A DNA stretch of 64,000 bases, taken from contig JAGVRJ010000006.1 in assembly GCA_019059635.1 (NCBI GenBank), positions 682,001 to 746,000 of the forward strand, given 5' to 3'. A model generated the notes under the pieces. It did not search any database, was not told where the DNA came from, and saw nothing but the letters and a program-made list of their open reading frames with translations. This DNA comes from Proales similis (Eukaryota; Rotifera; Eurotatoria; Ploima; Proalidae). The position numbers were made by a program, and so were the translations under genes. Below, one piece after another: positions 13,802-24,229 of the stretch (within the stretch, counting starts at the first letter, position 1; the number at the start of each line of letters is the position of its first letter).

Positions 13802-14522
13802 ATTTACGATAGCGCTTCCAAGCAATTTGAGTTAACTTGAAGGTCAAGAATTATGATAAAATGGACAAATTTAGTTTGTTTCCAAAGGTATTTAGATTTT
13901 TTCCCAAATGATCGACGGTAGAGAATTGGCGGTTTTAGTTCTTTGCAAAATCTGCACCATAGTGCGTTTAAATTACTTTAAGCGCTCATCTTTGAGCATC
14001 TGAGATCTGTTTTGAAAAATTATTCACTGAATTGTTACAAACTAATATCAACAGACAGAATGAAGAGACTGCCGCCATATTGGGCTTTTCGATGATCATG
14101 TCAACGAAATTAAATTTCGTGAATTTCAATGTGATTTAATCGTTTGCTTTGGCCTGAGAGACTAGATCGATGCAACTTTCAAAAAAAAAACATCTCCCGA
14201 GATTTTATTGAGACATTTCATCTCAGCTGGTCGCAAATGAAATGGATCGAAAAAAGGCGATTCTTTTGAATTAGGAGCTTAAAAGGCAGCTTATCTCTTG
14301 ATGGGGCCGAATGAGATTGCTTCTCGTTCTTCAATTCAACAATCTACGGAAATAGATGGCATCGAAAAGCAGTTTATTGATTGAACAATGACAAGAGAAG
14401 GATACAGTTACTCTTCTCGCATAAATTAGAAATACTGAGCGGGCCAGTAGCATCTGTGATACAGATTGAGGAATATATTGAATCAGAGATATTTAAATAA
14501 AACGAAAAAACAACCCTTAAGG
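13802..14522. other. Intergenic VPS13-sulfotransferase
   Basis: AT-rich spacer of about 0.7 kb that should contain the promoter and 5' UTR of the sulfotransferase-like gene. The reading frame of that gene is open upstream of its first ATG back to 14466 but contains no earlier ATG. No repeat or RNA gene was recognised. Confidence 0.5.
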
Positions 14523-15524
14523 ATGAAGCTAGTTCTAAGAAAATCAGCCATTCCTCGTATTTGCATCCTTCTCTCTTTCCTGGTTTTGGTTTTCAAAAAA
14601 GTAGACTTTTGCAGTTATATTAAGTGGCCGAGTTCACCTTTTTCAAGCAAACAAGAGTCACGTTTAATAGACGATTTTAACGCTCAAAAGATTCAGCTGT
14701 ATCCAAACCTGCTGATTATTGGAACTGCAAAATGCGGAACAGGCACATTCAAATATTTTTTGGAAAAGCATCCACTGGTGTACGGCACCAAGAGAGAAGA
14801 GGTCAGGTATTTTGATTTGGACGAAATGCCTCCCAAACGTTGGTTTTTGAAGCAAATGCCTTTGATCCCACTTGAGCGATATATAAAGAATCCCAATCTG
14901 GTGATCATTTCGAAACGACCGCGCTTCAGTGAACCATTCGCGCTAAAACGAATCGTCCAGTTCAATCCGTGGATGCGCGTCGCCATTCTATTTTGTGAGC
15001 CAGTTCGCAGAGCCGAGTCTTTTCTCAATGAACTGCTGCAAGCTAATCGTGGCAAGCGTTCGAAATACACTCAATTGGTTGAGGATGTCACCGAAAAACT
15101 AAATTCAGGCGAATCGATAGATCGGATATCCGGAAAGTATGATGAGAAACTGATCAACTTCATCAGCAGTGGACATTACGACGTCTATCTTGATCAAATT
15201 TATGAGCATTTTCCCAAACAACAAGTCTTGGTCATCGACGGTGATCGACTCAAGTCCGAACCGTGGATTGAGCTCGAACGAGCCCAGCGCTTTCTTCGCT
15301 TGCCACTCAGACTTACAAAACAAAACTTTGCATTCTCAAAGAAAAAAGGCTTCTTTTGCTTTTCTGCTAAAACTAATCAGCCGCTCGAATGCTTAGGAAA
15401 AAGAAAAGGTCGCAGACATGTCAAAAAATTTTCTAATGAGACTCGCTCCAGGCTGGCACTGTATTATCGGCCTCACATGACTGGTTTGCAATCGCTCGTC
15501 AACCGTTCTTTTCTGTTTGTCTGA
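14523..15524 (+). CDS. Heparan sulfate 3-O-sulfotransferase-like type II Golgi enzyme
   Basis: Single-exon, 333 aa. A short basic N-terminus and one hydrophobic segment (about residues 10-24) give the type II Golgi topology typical of glycosaminoglycan sulfotransferases. The catalytic domain resembles the HS3ST family, which transfers sulfate from PAPS to the 3-OH of glucosamine in heparan sulfate. Visible motifs are the 5'-phosphosulfate loop GTAKCGTGTF (Lys70), the acidic REEVRYFD (candidate catalytic Glu93), the 3'-phosphate region EPVRRAESFLNE, VIDGDRL, KKGFFC with a downstream Cys, and GKRKGRRH. Oddity: the usual LRDP of the 3'-phosphate loop reads LFCEP, so the Arg is Cys158. ATG 14523 is the first ATG in frame. 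It converges with the cadherin on the other strand, 106 bp stop to stop. Confidence 0.8.
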   Translation: MKLVLRKSAIPRICILLSFLVLVFKKVDFCSYIKWPSSPFSSKQESRLIDDFNAQKIQLYPNLLIIGTAKCGTGTFKYFLEKHPLVYGTKREEVRYFDLDEMPPKRWFLKQMPLIPLERYIKNPNLVIISKRPRFSEPFALKRIVQFNPWMRVAILFCEPVRRAESFLNELLQANRGKRSKYTQLVEDVTEKLNSGESIDRISGKYDEKLINFISSGHYDVYLDQIYEHFPKQQVLVIDGDRLKSEPWIELERAQRFLRLPLRLTKQNFAFSKKKGFFCFSAKTNQPLECLGKRKGRRHVKKFSNETRSRLALYYRPHMTGLQSLVNRSFLFV

Positions 15525-15553
15525 CTCTTTTTTGTTGCCAAATCTTGCAGGAA

Positions 15554-15559
15554 AATAAA
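15554..15559 (+). terminator. Poly(A) signal of the sulfotransferase-like gene
   Basis: AATAAA 30 bp after the stop, inside the 106-bp gap between two convergent genes. Confidence 0.65.
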
Positions 15560-15630
15560 GTTGCAAGAAAATTATTTAAAATTGAACCAGAGGTAGAGAA
15601 GTGATTTCGAAATTAGAAAAAAATTTGTAT

Positions 15631-18378
15631 TTAAATATAGGAGCTAAGGCTAGAGCTATTATTTGAAATGCTAGGATTACGATTGAGAGAGCTCTTGAAA
15701 GAGTTCATGTTCTGAGAGCGATAGCCGGCCACGTTATGAGCAGAAAAAGTCGACGAAATGGGAAAAAAATCATCGTAGTCAATGATGATTTGTTTGGCCA
15801 CTTGATACACGCCTCCGTGGCAGATTGAGTTGGAGTCAGCTGCCGCATCTACAACTAGACTGTCCGCCTGATTTATGTAAAGAGGTTTACTCTGCGACTT
15901 GATCGTGTTCAGGAGGGCGTTGTTGATCATGGCACTCGGAATTGTACAGCTGTATGCTTCTGGCTTGCTCAGTCGGCTGAACGAGCTCGAAACAGAACGT
16001 GGAATCGCCGGACGAGAAGAATAGTCGGCGTAGAAATTCGGTCTCAGACTGCTTTGCCTACTCTCTTCGGAAACCTTGAGCTTGGCATCTTCGTCTTCCT
16101 CTTGTTCTCTTGACGAGGATTCAGTGGTTTCTCTCGCACCGGCATGCTTCATAATTGTCTCTTTCATTCGCCGCGCAATCACAAGATTAAAATGAACTCC
16201 TTTTTGGGCTTCTTTACCCATTTTCTGCACAAATTGCTGAAAAGTAATTTTGAACTTTTTGTTTAGCAGACTGATTGAGAAAACAGCGGCCACAAGAATG
16301 GCTATTGATATGATCAAAACTACGCCAAGTGTAAGTTTTGATAACCGCAAAGGAAGGCGGTACCAATCTGACTCGACTGCGTCTTTACTTGGCTCTGCGG
16401 TTTCTGCGGGCGGTTGTGTTTGTCTTTTCACCGAATCCAACAGTCCCAGCCTGAGCCTTTCGGCCCGTTCGATTAACATTGGTCGATTTGCGTCATTTTT
16501 TGAAAACACAATTGCCAAGTGCGCAACAGATGAAACTTGATGGGCCAAATCGCTTGCCTCGACCGTCACAAAACAAAACGTCGCGTTGCGTTCAACTAGA
16601 GAACTCATTCCGAACTCGGTTACTCTCAATTCACCGATTTTGTTCAGCTCGAACATTTGATTGGTGCAATACTCATTTGTCTTGGTGGCTGGAAGCACAA
16701 CCATCTGATATTTGGGTATAAAGCGCGGCTGGAAATCGGAGTTGGAATTCGATTCCTCAGAAGTGTCGAATTTGATTATCGGCTCACTCAAAGACAGCAA
16801 GTCGGTGTGATCGAAAATGAGAGTGAGATTTTGAGGGGACCAGGAGAGTCGAAGCCTCTTTTGCTGCGATGAAGAAAATCGTCTTATGAGAACCGTTGCA
16901 TTAGCAGACAATCGAGGCAGTCCGTTATCTTGCACAGAGATCAATAGGCGAAATTCGTTCTCCTGAGCGAGCTCAATATTCGCTGAAGTGCGGAGAACAC
17001 CGTATTTGTCAATAAAGAAGTAGTCACGGTTAGACGGCTGCAAGCTCTTCATAGAATACTCGAGGACTGAGTTATCCGCTTCGTCTCGATCAAAGGCCCT
17101 GAGCCAAGCAACGAACTTGAAGGGCGACTCATTTTGGTTAATAGTGAACTGGACGGGCTCAATGCTTGTGTTTTCTTGCAGCCTCTGGTCGTAGAAAACG
17201 GGAGCGTTGTCGTTTTTGTCTAAAATTTTGATCCTCACCAAAGCCGGCCTGGAGCTCGATCGGGAAAGTGGTTTGCCTTGATCGAACGCAATTATTTGAG
17301 CTTCAATTGCTTGAATTTGTTCTCTGTCCACTAATGCTTTTACACAAATCAAGCCGGTCTCTGGCTGCACTGATAAGATCTCTCCCTGGTAAGTGCTTGC
17401 TGACGATTCACGTCGAATGAAGCTCGTTGAGACGCTTGAAATTCTGTAGCGTATGATGGAATTGGGTCCGTAGTCAGCATCAGTGGCTTGAACTCTTCCC
17501 AAACATCGCTCGACAGGCTCATTCTCATAAATACTGAAGTTGTAAATAAGATGCTCGAATTCCGGCTCGTTATCATTTTCGTCCTTTAATCGAATATTTA
17601 GTTTATATCTCAAAGCGCTGTTGGCAAACCCGATCGAAATGAGGTGCTGGTCTTGTTTCTCGCGGTCAAGCGCGTTTCTCACTTCGAGAGCATAGAGCCG
17701 AATGAGTGGTGTCGAAGAGACGTTAGCACTTGCGGCCAAGGATGTTGAAGCGACCGCGCGGATTTTGAAATTGCTTTCGCTTTTCTTGTCAATCACAATC
17801 TCGGGTCCCGCTCGAGTGGCCAGATAGCACACGAAGCTTCCCGGGAGCAGATTTTCCGATAGTGTTACATTCTGCTCGTATGTCCTTGGCAGTTGTTTGA
17901 CGAGTAAATCTTTCCATTCCAGAGACTCGAGGGTGTCAGCAAACAAAAAAGCGATCGGGCTTTCTACTTGCTTGGAGCGGAGGCTTCTGCGTTTTTTACA
18001 CTTGGCGGGGATGCGAAAATTGTATTTGATTTCTAACTCTTCCAAACATAGGCCGCTCTCTGTTTTGTGAACAATAACCTGTCCAGACAGTCTTTTCTGA
18101 TTAAATCGCAGGCTATTTAAATGCACCCGTCCATTAGTGGCGTTCAAAACGAGCTGATCGTGATCACTTGAAACAAGAGTGAAACGTAGGCCCGGTCGAT
18201 TGGAAACTCGATGATCCGATTCGAAAATTATTTGATTTGCTTTACAGTGAGTCAAGGTCTTGTTTATTGTTCGATACGACTTAACCAGACAGGCTTTTAC
18301 GAAAGTAGAAGAAGACAGCAACAAGACGCTCAAAGCAAGCCGAGTGAAAATTCTGAGAGTGTCCGCTGGGACTTTCAT
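15631..18378 (-). CDS. Protocadherin-like cadherin, single exon
   Basis: Transmembrane calcium-dependent adhesion protein of 915 aa if translation starts at the Met at 18378, which is followed by a good signal peptide (LALSVLLLSSSTFVKA). The frame stays open upstream to 18603, with an ATG there, but that extension lacks signal-peptide character. Cadherin repeat ends are visible as LKDENDNEPEF and ILDKNDNAPVF, with matching ATDADYGPNS and AFDRDEADNS motifs; later repeats are degenerate. One transmembrane helix lies near residues 680-703 (VVLIISIAILVAAVF), followed by a cytoplasmic tail of about 210 aa without a catenin-binding signature I recognise. An intronless ectodomain is typical of protocadherins. 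SHC lies upstream on the same strand. Confidence 0.85.
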   Translation of the reverse strand: MKVPADTLRIFTRLALSVLLLSSSTFVKACLVKSYRTINKTLTHCKANQIIFESDHRVSNRPGLRFTLVSSDHDQLVLNATNGRVHLNSLRFNQKRLSGQVIVHKTESGLCLEELEIKYNFRIPAKCKKRRSLRSKQVESPIAFLFADTLESLEWKDLLVKQLPRTYEQNVTLSENLLPGSFVCYLATRAGPEIVIDKKSESNFKIRAVASTSLAASANVSSTPLIRLYALEVRNALDREKQDQHLISIGFANSALRYKLNIRLKDENDNEPEFEHLIYNFSIYENEPVERCLGRVQATDADYGPNSIIRYRISSVSTSFIRRESSASTYQGEILSVQPETGLICVKALVDREQIQAIEAQIIAFDQGKPLSRSSSRPALVRIKILDKNDNAPVFYDQRLQENTSIEPVQFTINQNESPFKFVAWLRAFDRDEADNSVLEYSMKSLQPSNRDYFFIDKYGVLRTSANIELAQENEFRLLISVQDNGLPRLSANATVLIRRFSSSQQKRLRLSWSPQNLTLIFDHTDLLSLSEPIIKFDTSEESNSNSDFQPRFIPKYQMVVLPATKTNEYCTNQMFELNKIGELRVTEFGMSSLVERNATFCFVTVEASDLAHQVSSVAHLAIVFSKNDANRPMLIERAERLRLGLLDSVKRQTQPPAETAEPSKDAVESDWYRLPLRLSKLTLGVVLIISIAILVAAVFSISLLNKKFKITFQQFVQKMGKEAQKGVHFNLVIARRMKETIMKHAGARETTESSSREQEEDEDAKLKVSEESRQSSLRPNFYADYSSRPAIPRSVSSSFSRLSKPEAYSCTIPSAMINNALLNTIKSQSKPLYINQADSLVVDAAADSNSICHGGVYQVAKQIIIDYDDFFPISSTFSAHNVAGYRSQNMNSFKSSLNRNPSISNNSSSLSSYI

Positions 18379-18939
18379 GTTCGTAATGTAAGAACTGCTC
18401 AAACACGAAAGAAAATGTTGATAGAGCAACTGGGACTCGCCCATGAGCCGAGATAGAGAAGCGTGATTAGTGGACCTAATTAGGCGACGTACTTCCGTCC
18501 TTGATCGCACAAACACATACTGTGTCGTTCTGTTTGGCGACTTATTTGGCATTCTGTTTGACAATCGTGGCCTAGAGCAGCTAATTAGAGCAGGCTCATT
18601 CATGCATGACCTTTGAGCTTGTTTACACTTAGCTGGCTTAACGCAAGCTCAGAGCGCATGGCATGTCGCAGCCGCGTCTCGCTGTTTGCAAAGCGGATAA
18701 TTTGAACGCCCTCTACGAGCGCCTTCAGAACGCGCAGCTCTTTCGCGCCTCTTCTTGCCTCTTTGCCCCATGTCTGTGCAGACTAATCCAAGTGCAAAAT
18801 CAAAATCGTAAAAGAAAAAAAAACGCGACACAGAAAGGCCATTCAAGTAATTAAATCTATTTTAATTGTTTTAAATCAATTAACGGCTAAATATTATGAA
18901 AGAGATTCGACGCTCGAAAAATTATTGAATAGCTCAAGT
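18379..18939. other. Intergenic cadherin (5') - SHC (3')
   Basis: About 0.56 kb between two minus-strand genes: SHC 3' UTR and cadherin promoter/5' leader. It includes the open but probably untranslated leader of the cadherin frame (18379-18603). Nothing else was recognised. Confidence 0.45.
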
Positions 18940-20238
18940 TCAGACTCGTTTAGTAACTGGTGTCAGGAGCAAAAGCTCATTATCCTTTGAGATTATGGGA
19001 ATATTGTTGTCTTGGTGGTGCTTGATCAGATGGTTGATGCTCTCAAACACTCTGTCCTTGGTGCGGACTATGCCGCTCGGATCGACCAGGAATATGTGTC
19101 GACACTCGCCCTTATACCTGCCCGAAAGAACGTACTGTCTTTGTGCTTTGTTGGTCTCTCTGACCAAATAGTCTCCGTCCTTGATCAGAAGTTTCTCGGC
19201 GCTCTCTCTGCTCATGAGGCCATGAAACCATGGTTGATTTTCAAGTGCTTCGCTCGGCCTTTCTTCCACATTCAAGCGCTCGTGACTGGATGAAAGTAGA
19301 GGAGTGGCGTTGAATCCGGCAGTTGGCTGCTTGGATGCATGACGCGCCTCCAGCGCTCCTGAGGTGTTTTCCGCTTCTCTAATTCGGGGCCTTGAATTGA
19401 AATTGTGTGAAATTCGAAACGAATCGGTGAATAATTACGAAGATCCCGGTGACATGGAGCTGAGAAATTTGCGGAATCTGAGTTCAAAAGCCTGGCCAAT
19501 GCTGGTAATCACGTTGTTTGCTAGATGAGGAGGACATTCGAATACGAAACAAGCTCGACCGTTCTTTTCGTCTTTGGCAACGTAAGCCACATATTCGCTG
19601 ATATTCTACAGGGCCGGTTTAGCAAGCGTGAAAGATAATTTGCTTTTGTTCTAGTTTTACTCCATCGCCGCCACAGGCAAAACTGATGTTCTGCATGCTG
19701 TGAAGGAAAAGCAGCTCTCCCGTCTCAAACTGAGTGGCCTGCAAGCATTTGGTGCTGACCAACAGTTGAATATTCATCCCCGACCACTGAGTAAGGCAAG
19801 TTCGACCCAGCATGGCAGATATTTGCTTAAAGTTTGAGTAGACTTGGCCCAAAACGACAGTTTTTACACTTAAAAGTGCACCTACATGTGAGTTGGTTCG
19901 AGAAAGGTTCGTCAACTTGGCTGCATCGACCACTCGTCGAATAGACTCGCTTTGAAACAAGCGATAACAGGAAAAGCAGAGAAGTGAAAGAGGACGCGAT
20001 CACTCACCGAGCTACTTGGGTGCGCACTTCAAAACTGAGGCTCTTCATGCTCTCCTTTATGCTTATGCTTCCCACATACTTGAGTGAAATCGAATATAAA
20101 CAAGTTTGTTTGGCTGTGAAGAGCAATGAAGCTAACCTTGACGTTGAATGTAATTCCCTGCTGAATAAGGCTCTCAGAGTGAGGCCAACCCCGCGCTGGC
20201 TTCTCCACTTTTTCCATTGATCCAAGGCTTGGACTCAA
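18940..20238 (-). CDS. SHC: SHC adaptor protein (PTB-SH2)
   Basis: SHC proteins couple phosphorylated receptors to Ras signalling. Five exons (20238-20137, 20078-20008, 19949-19661, 19605-19439, 19390-18940) sum to 1,080 nt, 359 aa. Residues about 12-185 form a PTB domain: GWPHSES start, [47 protein letters not shown] and [12 protein letters not shown]. Residues about 255-350 form an SH2 domain starting [15 protein letters not shown], with the phosphotyrosine Arg in GDYLVRET and [15 protein letters not shown] as in SHC. The PTB-then-SH2 order is diagnostic of SHC. Oddity: the CH1 linker is only about 60 aa and contains no tyrosine, so the usual GRB2-docking YxN sites are absent. The start at 20238 is the first in frame; a second Met lies seven codons later. 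Confidence 0.9.
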
Positions 20239-20879
20239 TTCGCAACTGGACAGGCGGATCGCTAATATGCAAGCTTTGAATCGATGAGAATGACCTTTGA
20301 CGAGTATGACCGCGTTGACGACTTTATCGTCTTAGCCAATAATAAAATGGCTTCTATGCGCACAAGTCGACTCGCTACGTGTCTGGCTCGTTGCCGAGAT
20401 TCAATTGATCGTCGTTACCCTGAATACTAATTACGCAATCTAAATTAATCCCGTCCCTCTAAATCCAGCGTAACTTATCACAACTTGCCCTAATCCCTAT
20501 CAAACCGCTGAGGCTTATTAGCAGCGGCAACCTAACGTTAAACAAATAGCGGGTAAAAAACTACTCAACTTGCTACCTTGATAGTGTAGCCGGCCTTCTC
20601 GTTCAACGCTCACGAGTAAATAGCGATTGGTCTAGTCATTGCAGCGAGTTGGTTAGAGTCGAGCACGAGGCTTATGTTTGTCATCAATGTGATAGCTTGC
20701 AGACCAACTCCAATTTGCTCTTTGAACCTATTTACTATCCCAATTTCCGACAATTTAACTGAAAACTCTGAAGTAGTTTATCTCGCAATTTAATTCAAGT
20801 GATTTTTTCTCTATAAAGACTCCGAGTAAAAAAAAGGCAAATAAACGAGCGTCAGACTAGAACAGCGTCTAAAAGGCTC
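20239..20879. other. Intergenic SHC (5') - PPP6R (3')
   Basis: About 0.64 kb holding the SHC promoter and the PPP6R 3' UTR. No additional gene, repeat or RNA was recognised. Confidence 0.45.
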
Positions 20880-23800
20880 TCAGTCGAATTTAGCCCATTG
20901 CTCACTTTCGGGAGGCTCTTCTTGAGATTGTGTTGATGACTTCCATGGGTCATTGCTGGAAGAAGGCGAGTTGAAATTGTCAAAATTAGCCCAGTCGTTT
21001 TGATTTCTTTTTAAACGCTCGTGTTAGGACATCAGGCGAACTGCGCATCAGACATCAAGTTACCCTTTTGTTTCCATCGATTCAGCTTTTTGGTCTTCTT
21101 CGTCCGAAGAAGAGGACGAGTCCATTGCTAGTTGGTTACTTTTAAACATTTCACTTAGTTTGGAGTTGTAGTTTTGGTTTAATCTTGAAATCAACTGATA
21201 AAGACGAGCAGTTCAGAAGAACGCATCTTCGATTTGTAATTACTCTTGATCGAAAGCGTTCTGATCACCGAATGCACTTGCAAACTTGAGCTCTCGCGTT
21301 TCCCAAACCTCCTGCTCCATGATTTCGTTCTCATCATCATTCATGTCCTGCCTTACTTCCATCCGTTGGGTACAAAGCTCTTCAAACATGTCGATCTGCG
21401 CAGCTTTTAAAAATGCGTCCAATTGTAATTGTTGCATGATTGAGGCTTACATTTGAAGCGTCTGACTTGAGCTCGAAAGATATTCGTCGGGTTTTCTCGC
21501 TAATTCTAAATATTAGGGCGATTGGTTGAGATGTGCGATCTTGAGAAAAAAGGTTCGAACAGGACACTAACTCAGAAGCGGAACCGAATAGCTGAGTTTC
21601 TCCCTGGCCGAATTCGTCCACGTAATTCACTTTCATCTCTTTTTGCATGTCCCAGAACTTTTTGTTCATCTTCTCGTCGTCCGGCAAATCAATAAAATCG
21701 ATTTCAAGTTTTGAGTCGTTCAGGCTCGCCACGTGAGGGTTTCGCACCTAAATGCCCATCGTAGAGATTTTTTTTTTTATCTAAAAATTGCTTTTGTATT
21801 GAATCGAGTACTCACCAAATCTTTTGAATTTATTTGGTTTAAAACCGAGACCCGCTCATTCATAATTCGGTCCCATTCACTTCTCACAGACTCGGAGACC
21901 ACTGAGAGACAGCGAATAAGACATCATTTAGATTTAGATTCAGAAAAGAGTTTTACCGCTTTGAATAATTTCCTCGAGCTTTTTGGCCAGCGGCGAGTCT
22001 GCTTTCTCTTCGGATCGCAGCTCGTTGCTTATCACAGCCAGATGCCCGAGGTAGCCCACCTCTTTTTTGAGAACTATTCTCCCTTCACTTTGTAAGCTTT
22101 GATTCATCTGTGCTCGAAGAAGGTCTCGTAGATAATTACGCGCTAAGCTGGTCTATGCCATTCTGCTTCCACTGTTCAACGAGCTTTTGAATTAGATTGC
22201 AATCTTTGATCAACTAAAAGACAATTTAATTTGATTTATCGTCAAAATCAGACCGATGCTCGTCAAGTCTGATGCAGAGGGAGAGGTCTACTCTCAATCA
22301 AGTGAACTTACGTGGCGCAACAAATCGATTTGTTCGGGCTGAATTGAATCATCGGAGCTGTAGTGGAGGCAGGTCTGAACGCACTCGGTCACATGTGAAT
22401 GCAGAAAGTTGTTCCATTTGAAGGTGAACATCATTTCCTATGGAAATTTGCTTTAAATTTCTTGGCCAGTACAATTGGCATTGTTCTGTTTACCAGAAGC
22501 TGCGAAAGAGAGTTGGCCGAGATGAAACCTTGGGAAAACTTGGCGTTGCGAAGCGACAGCAACTTGGTCAGCAGTTTTACAACTTTGAGCCGAAGTGGCC
22601 CTAAGACTAGCACTCGATTCGCGTCGTTGGATTGGACAGCCTCTTTCTTTTTAGCACATGAATAATTGAAAATTTGGCTCTTATTTGAATGGCAAACTAC
22701 TTCGGATTGGCTCATGGCTAATAGCTCGGTTAGCTTGCGAACGTGCTCTGCGCAAGATGAGATGACATTTTCGGTTCCTTTCTCGCTGATAATTGCTCTA
22801 TCTCTTTCACGTCTAATGGCGTCCAAGTCGAGCTCGACGCTTTTCACTCTTGAAAAAGGAATCATCAGTAGATTCAATTAAATTTTAGTAGTCCAATTTG
22901 ACAGCTGGTTACATTTTTTCGTTTAATCTAGGTTCGATAATTGTCATTAAAAAGTCTATTGCGCCGTAGCGTATAGTTGGCGTAGAATCATTAACAAGAT
23001 GAGCCAGTACGTGTTCAACAGTCTCTTTTCTTAAAATAAGAATCGAGGTTTATAAATAAAGAAGAGCGGGCGATTATTTTCATACGATTCTAGATCCACA
23101 AGCAAAGTGTCTTGGTAGAGCTTTTGAATGAGCTCGAACTTGGGCTCGTCATTGGCGTAATCTTCTGATTCGAACAGAGCAGAGAGTATTTGCTCCCTAC
23201 TGACCCGTATCAAGTCGATCAATAGCTGGACTGCATTCTCCTGAACTTCTTTGCTGCTAGTGGGGTTGATGAGCTCAATGAGACGAGCAACAAGCTGATT
23301 CTCTCGCAGCCATTCGACAAAATTCTTGCGCAGCTCATTTGTCTCGGGCATTGTCACCAGGCGCAGGATTATGTCCACGATCGAAGAGGTGTCGATATTT
23401 TTCAAAATTTTTCCCAGCTGATCTTCATTTTTTCGAAGACTTTCAATAAGCTTTTCGACTAAAGAGTTACAGACTTGCAGCTAGAAAAATGCCGTCGGCA
23501 AATGCCTACCATTTGGGAGCGACGAGAAATCAGGAGGCCGATGATTTTTGAGAAAAAGCTGGCCAAGACCGGATTGAGTGGCTCCCTGTTTTCAAGGAAC
23601 GAAAACAACTTTTTCATGTGAACTTCACTGTTTATGAGAGCATCGTTGAGCACGTCTACTTCGCTCGTCAACAGCTCGCAGGAAATGCTTCCGTTTTTGA
23701 ATTGTACAGCCTCGTCTAGTCTCTCCTCGGGCATTTCAAGCGCATAGGAGAGAAGCGCGTTCAAATTTTGCTCTTGGGCAAGACTTGAACGATCGACTTA

Positions 23801-24044
23801 GATTAAGAGACAAAGTCGGGCGGGCTAATTGTGACTTACAAGTCGACAAGTTTCTCGTTGTTCGACTTGCACTCTTGAAGAACGTCCTCTTCGTTTAGAA
23901 TCTCCTCGAGTGTTACATCCTAAAAAAGAGAACGCCGTTAGACAAGTCTGGGCAAGTCTCAATGCGTTGCAAGTGCGCTCAGCTTGCCTCTTTTTCAAGC
24001 AGCGTCGGAATCTGTGAAGTCGAGTAGCTGAATCTCCAAAACAT
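20880..24044 (-). CDS. PPP6R: Protein phosphatase 6 regulatory subunit (SAPS domain)
   Basis: SAPS-domain subunits bind and target the PP6 catalytic subunit. Sixteen exons total 2,250 nt, 749 aa: 24044-23988, 23919-23840, 23783-23510, 23480-23086, 23029-22913, 22848-22701, 22646-22494, 22437-22312, 22213-22140, 22087-21957, 21901-21816, 21747-21568, 21499-21451, 21403-21282, 21194-21064, 21006-20880. Family marks include the start MFWRFSYSTSQIPTLLEKE, ILNEEDVLQECKS, REPLNPVLASFFSKIIG, FTFKWNNFLHSHV, GYLGHLAVISN and the C-terminal VWETRELKF plus acidic and WANFD/WAKFD segments. Intron 1 has a GC donor (GAG|GCAAGC). Intron 3 is only 29 bp. The intron at 22647-22700 is stopless and in frame, so it could be retained. 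The donor of exon 14 (GCAAGT after TTT) is the weakest junction. Confidence 0.88.
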
Positions 24045-24229
24045 TCTGACAATTAAAAACCGATTGATCTAAAGCGAATGGCTGAACATAACATCAGCTA
24101 TTCACTGACTAGGCTTTGCATGCATGCAGTCAAGCTGGAGAAAGACAATGGGCGACAGAGTGAACAAATAATTGCGCCCGTGTCGCAAATGTATCTTGGC
24201 ATTCTGCGCAATCGATTGAACGCTCAAGA
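24045..24229. promoter_or_regulatory. Divergent promoter PPP6R / MED8
   Basis: Only 185 bp separate the start codons of PPP6R (minus) and MED8 (plus), so both 5' UTRs and a shared bidirectional promoter must fit here. No TATA-like element stands out. Confidence 0.6.

Noticed and set aside
18379-18603. 75-residue N-terminal extension of the first cadherin
   Set aside because: Open in frame with an ATG, but the signal peptide follows the Met at 18378, so the extension would bury it; treated as leader.
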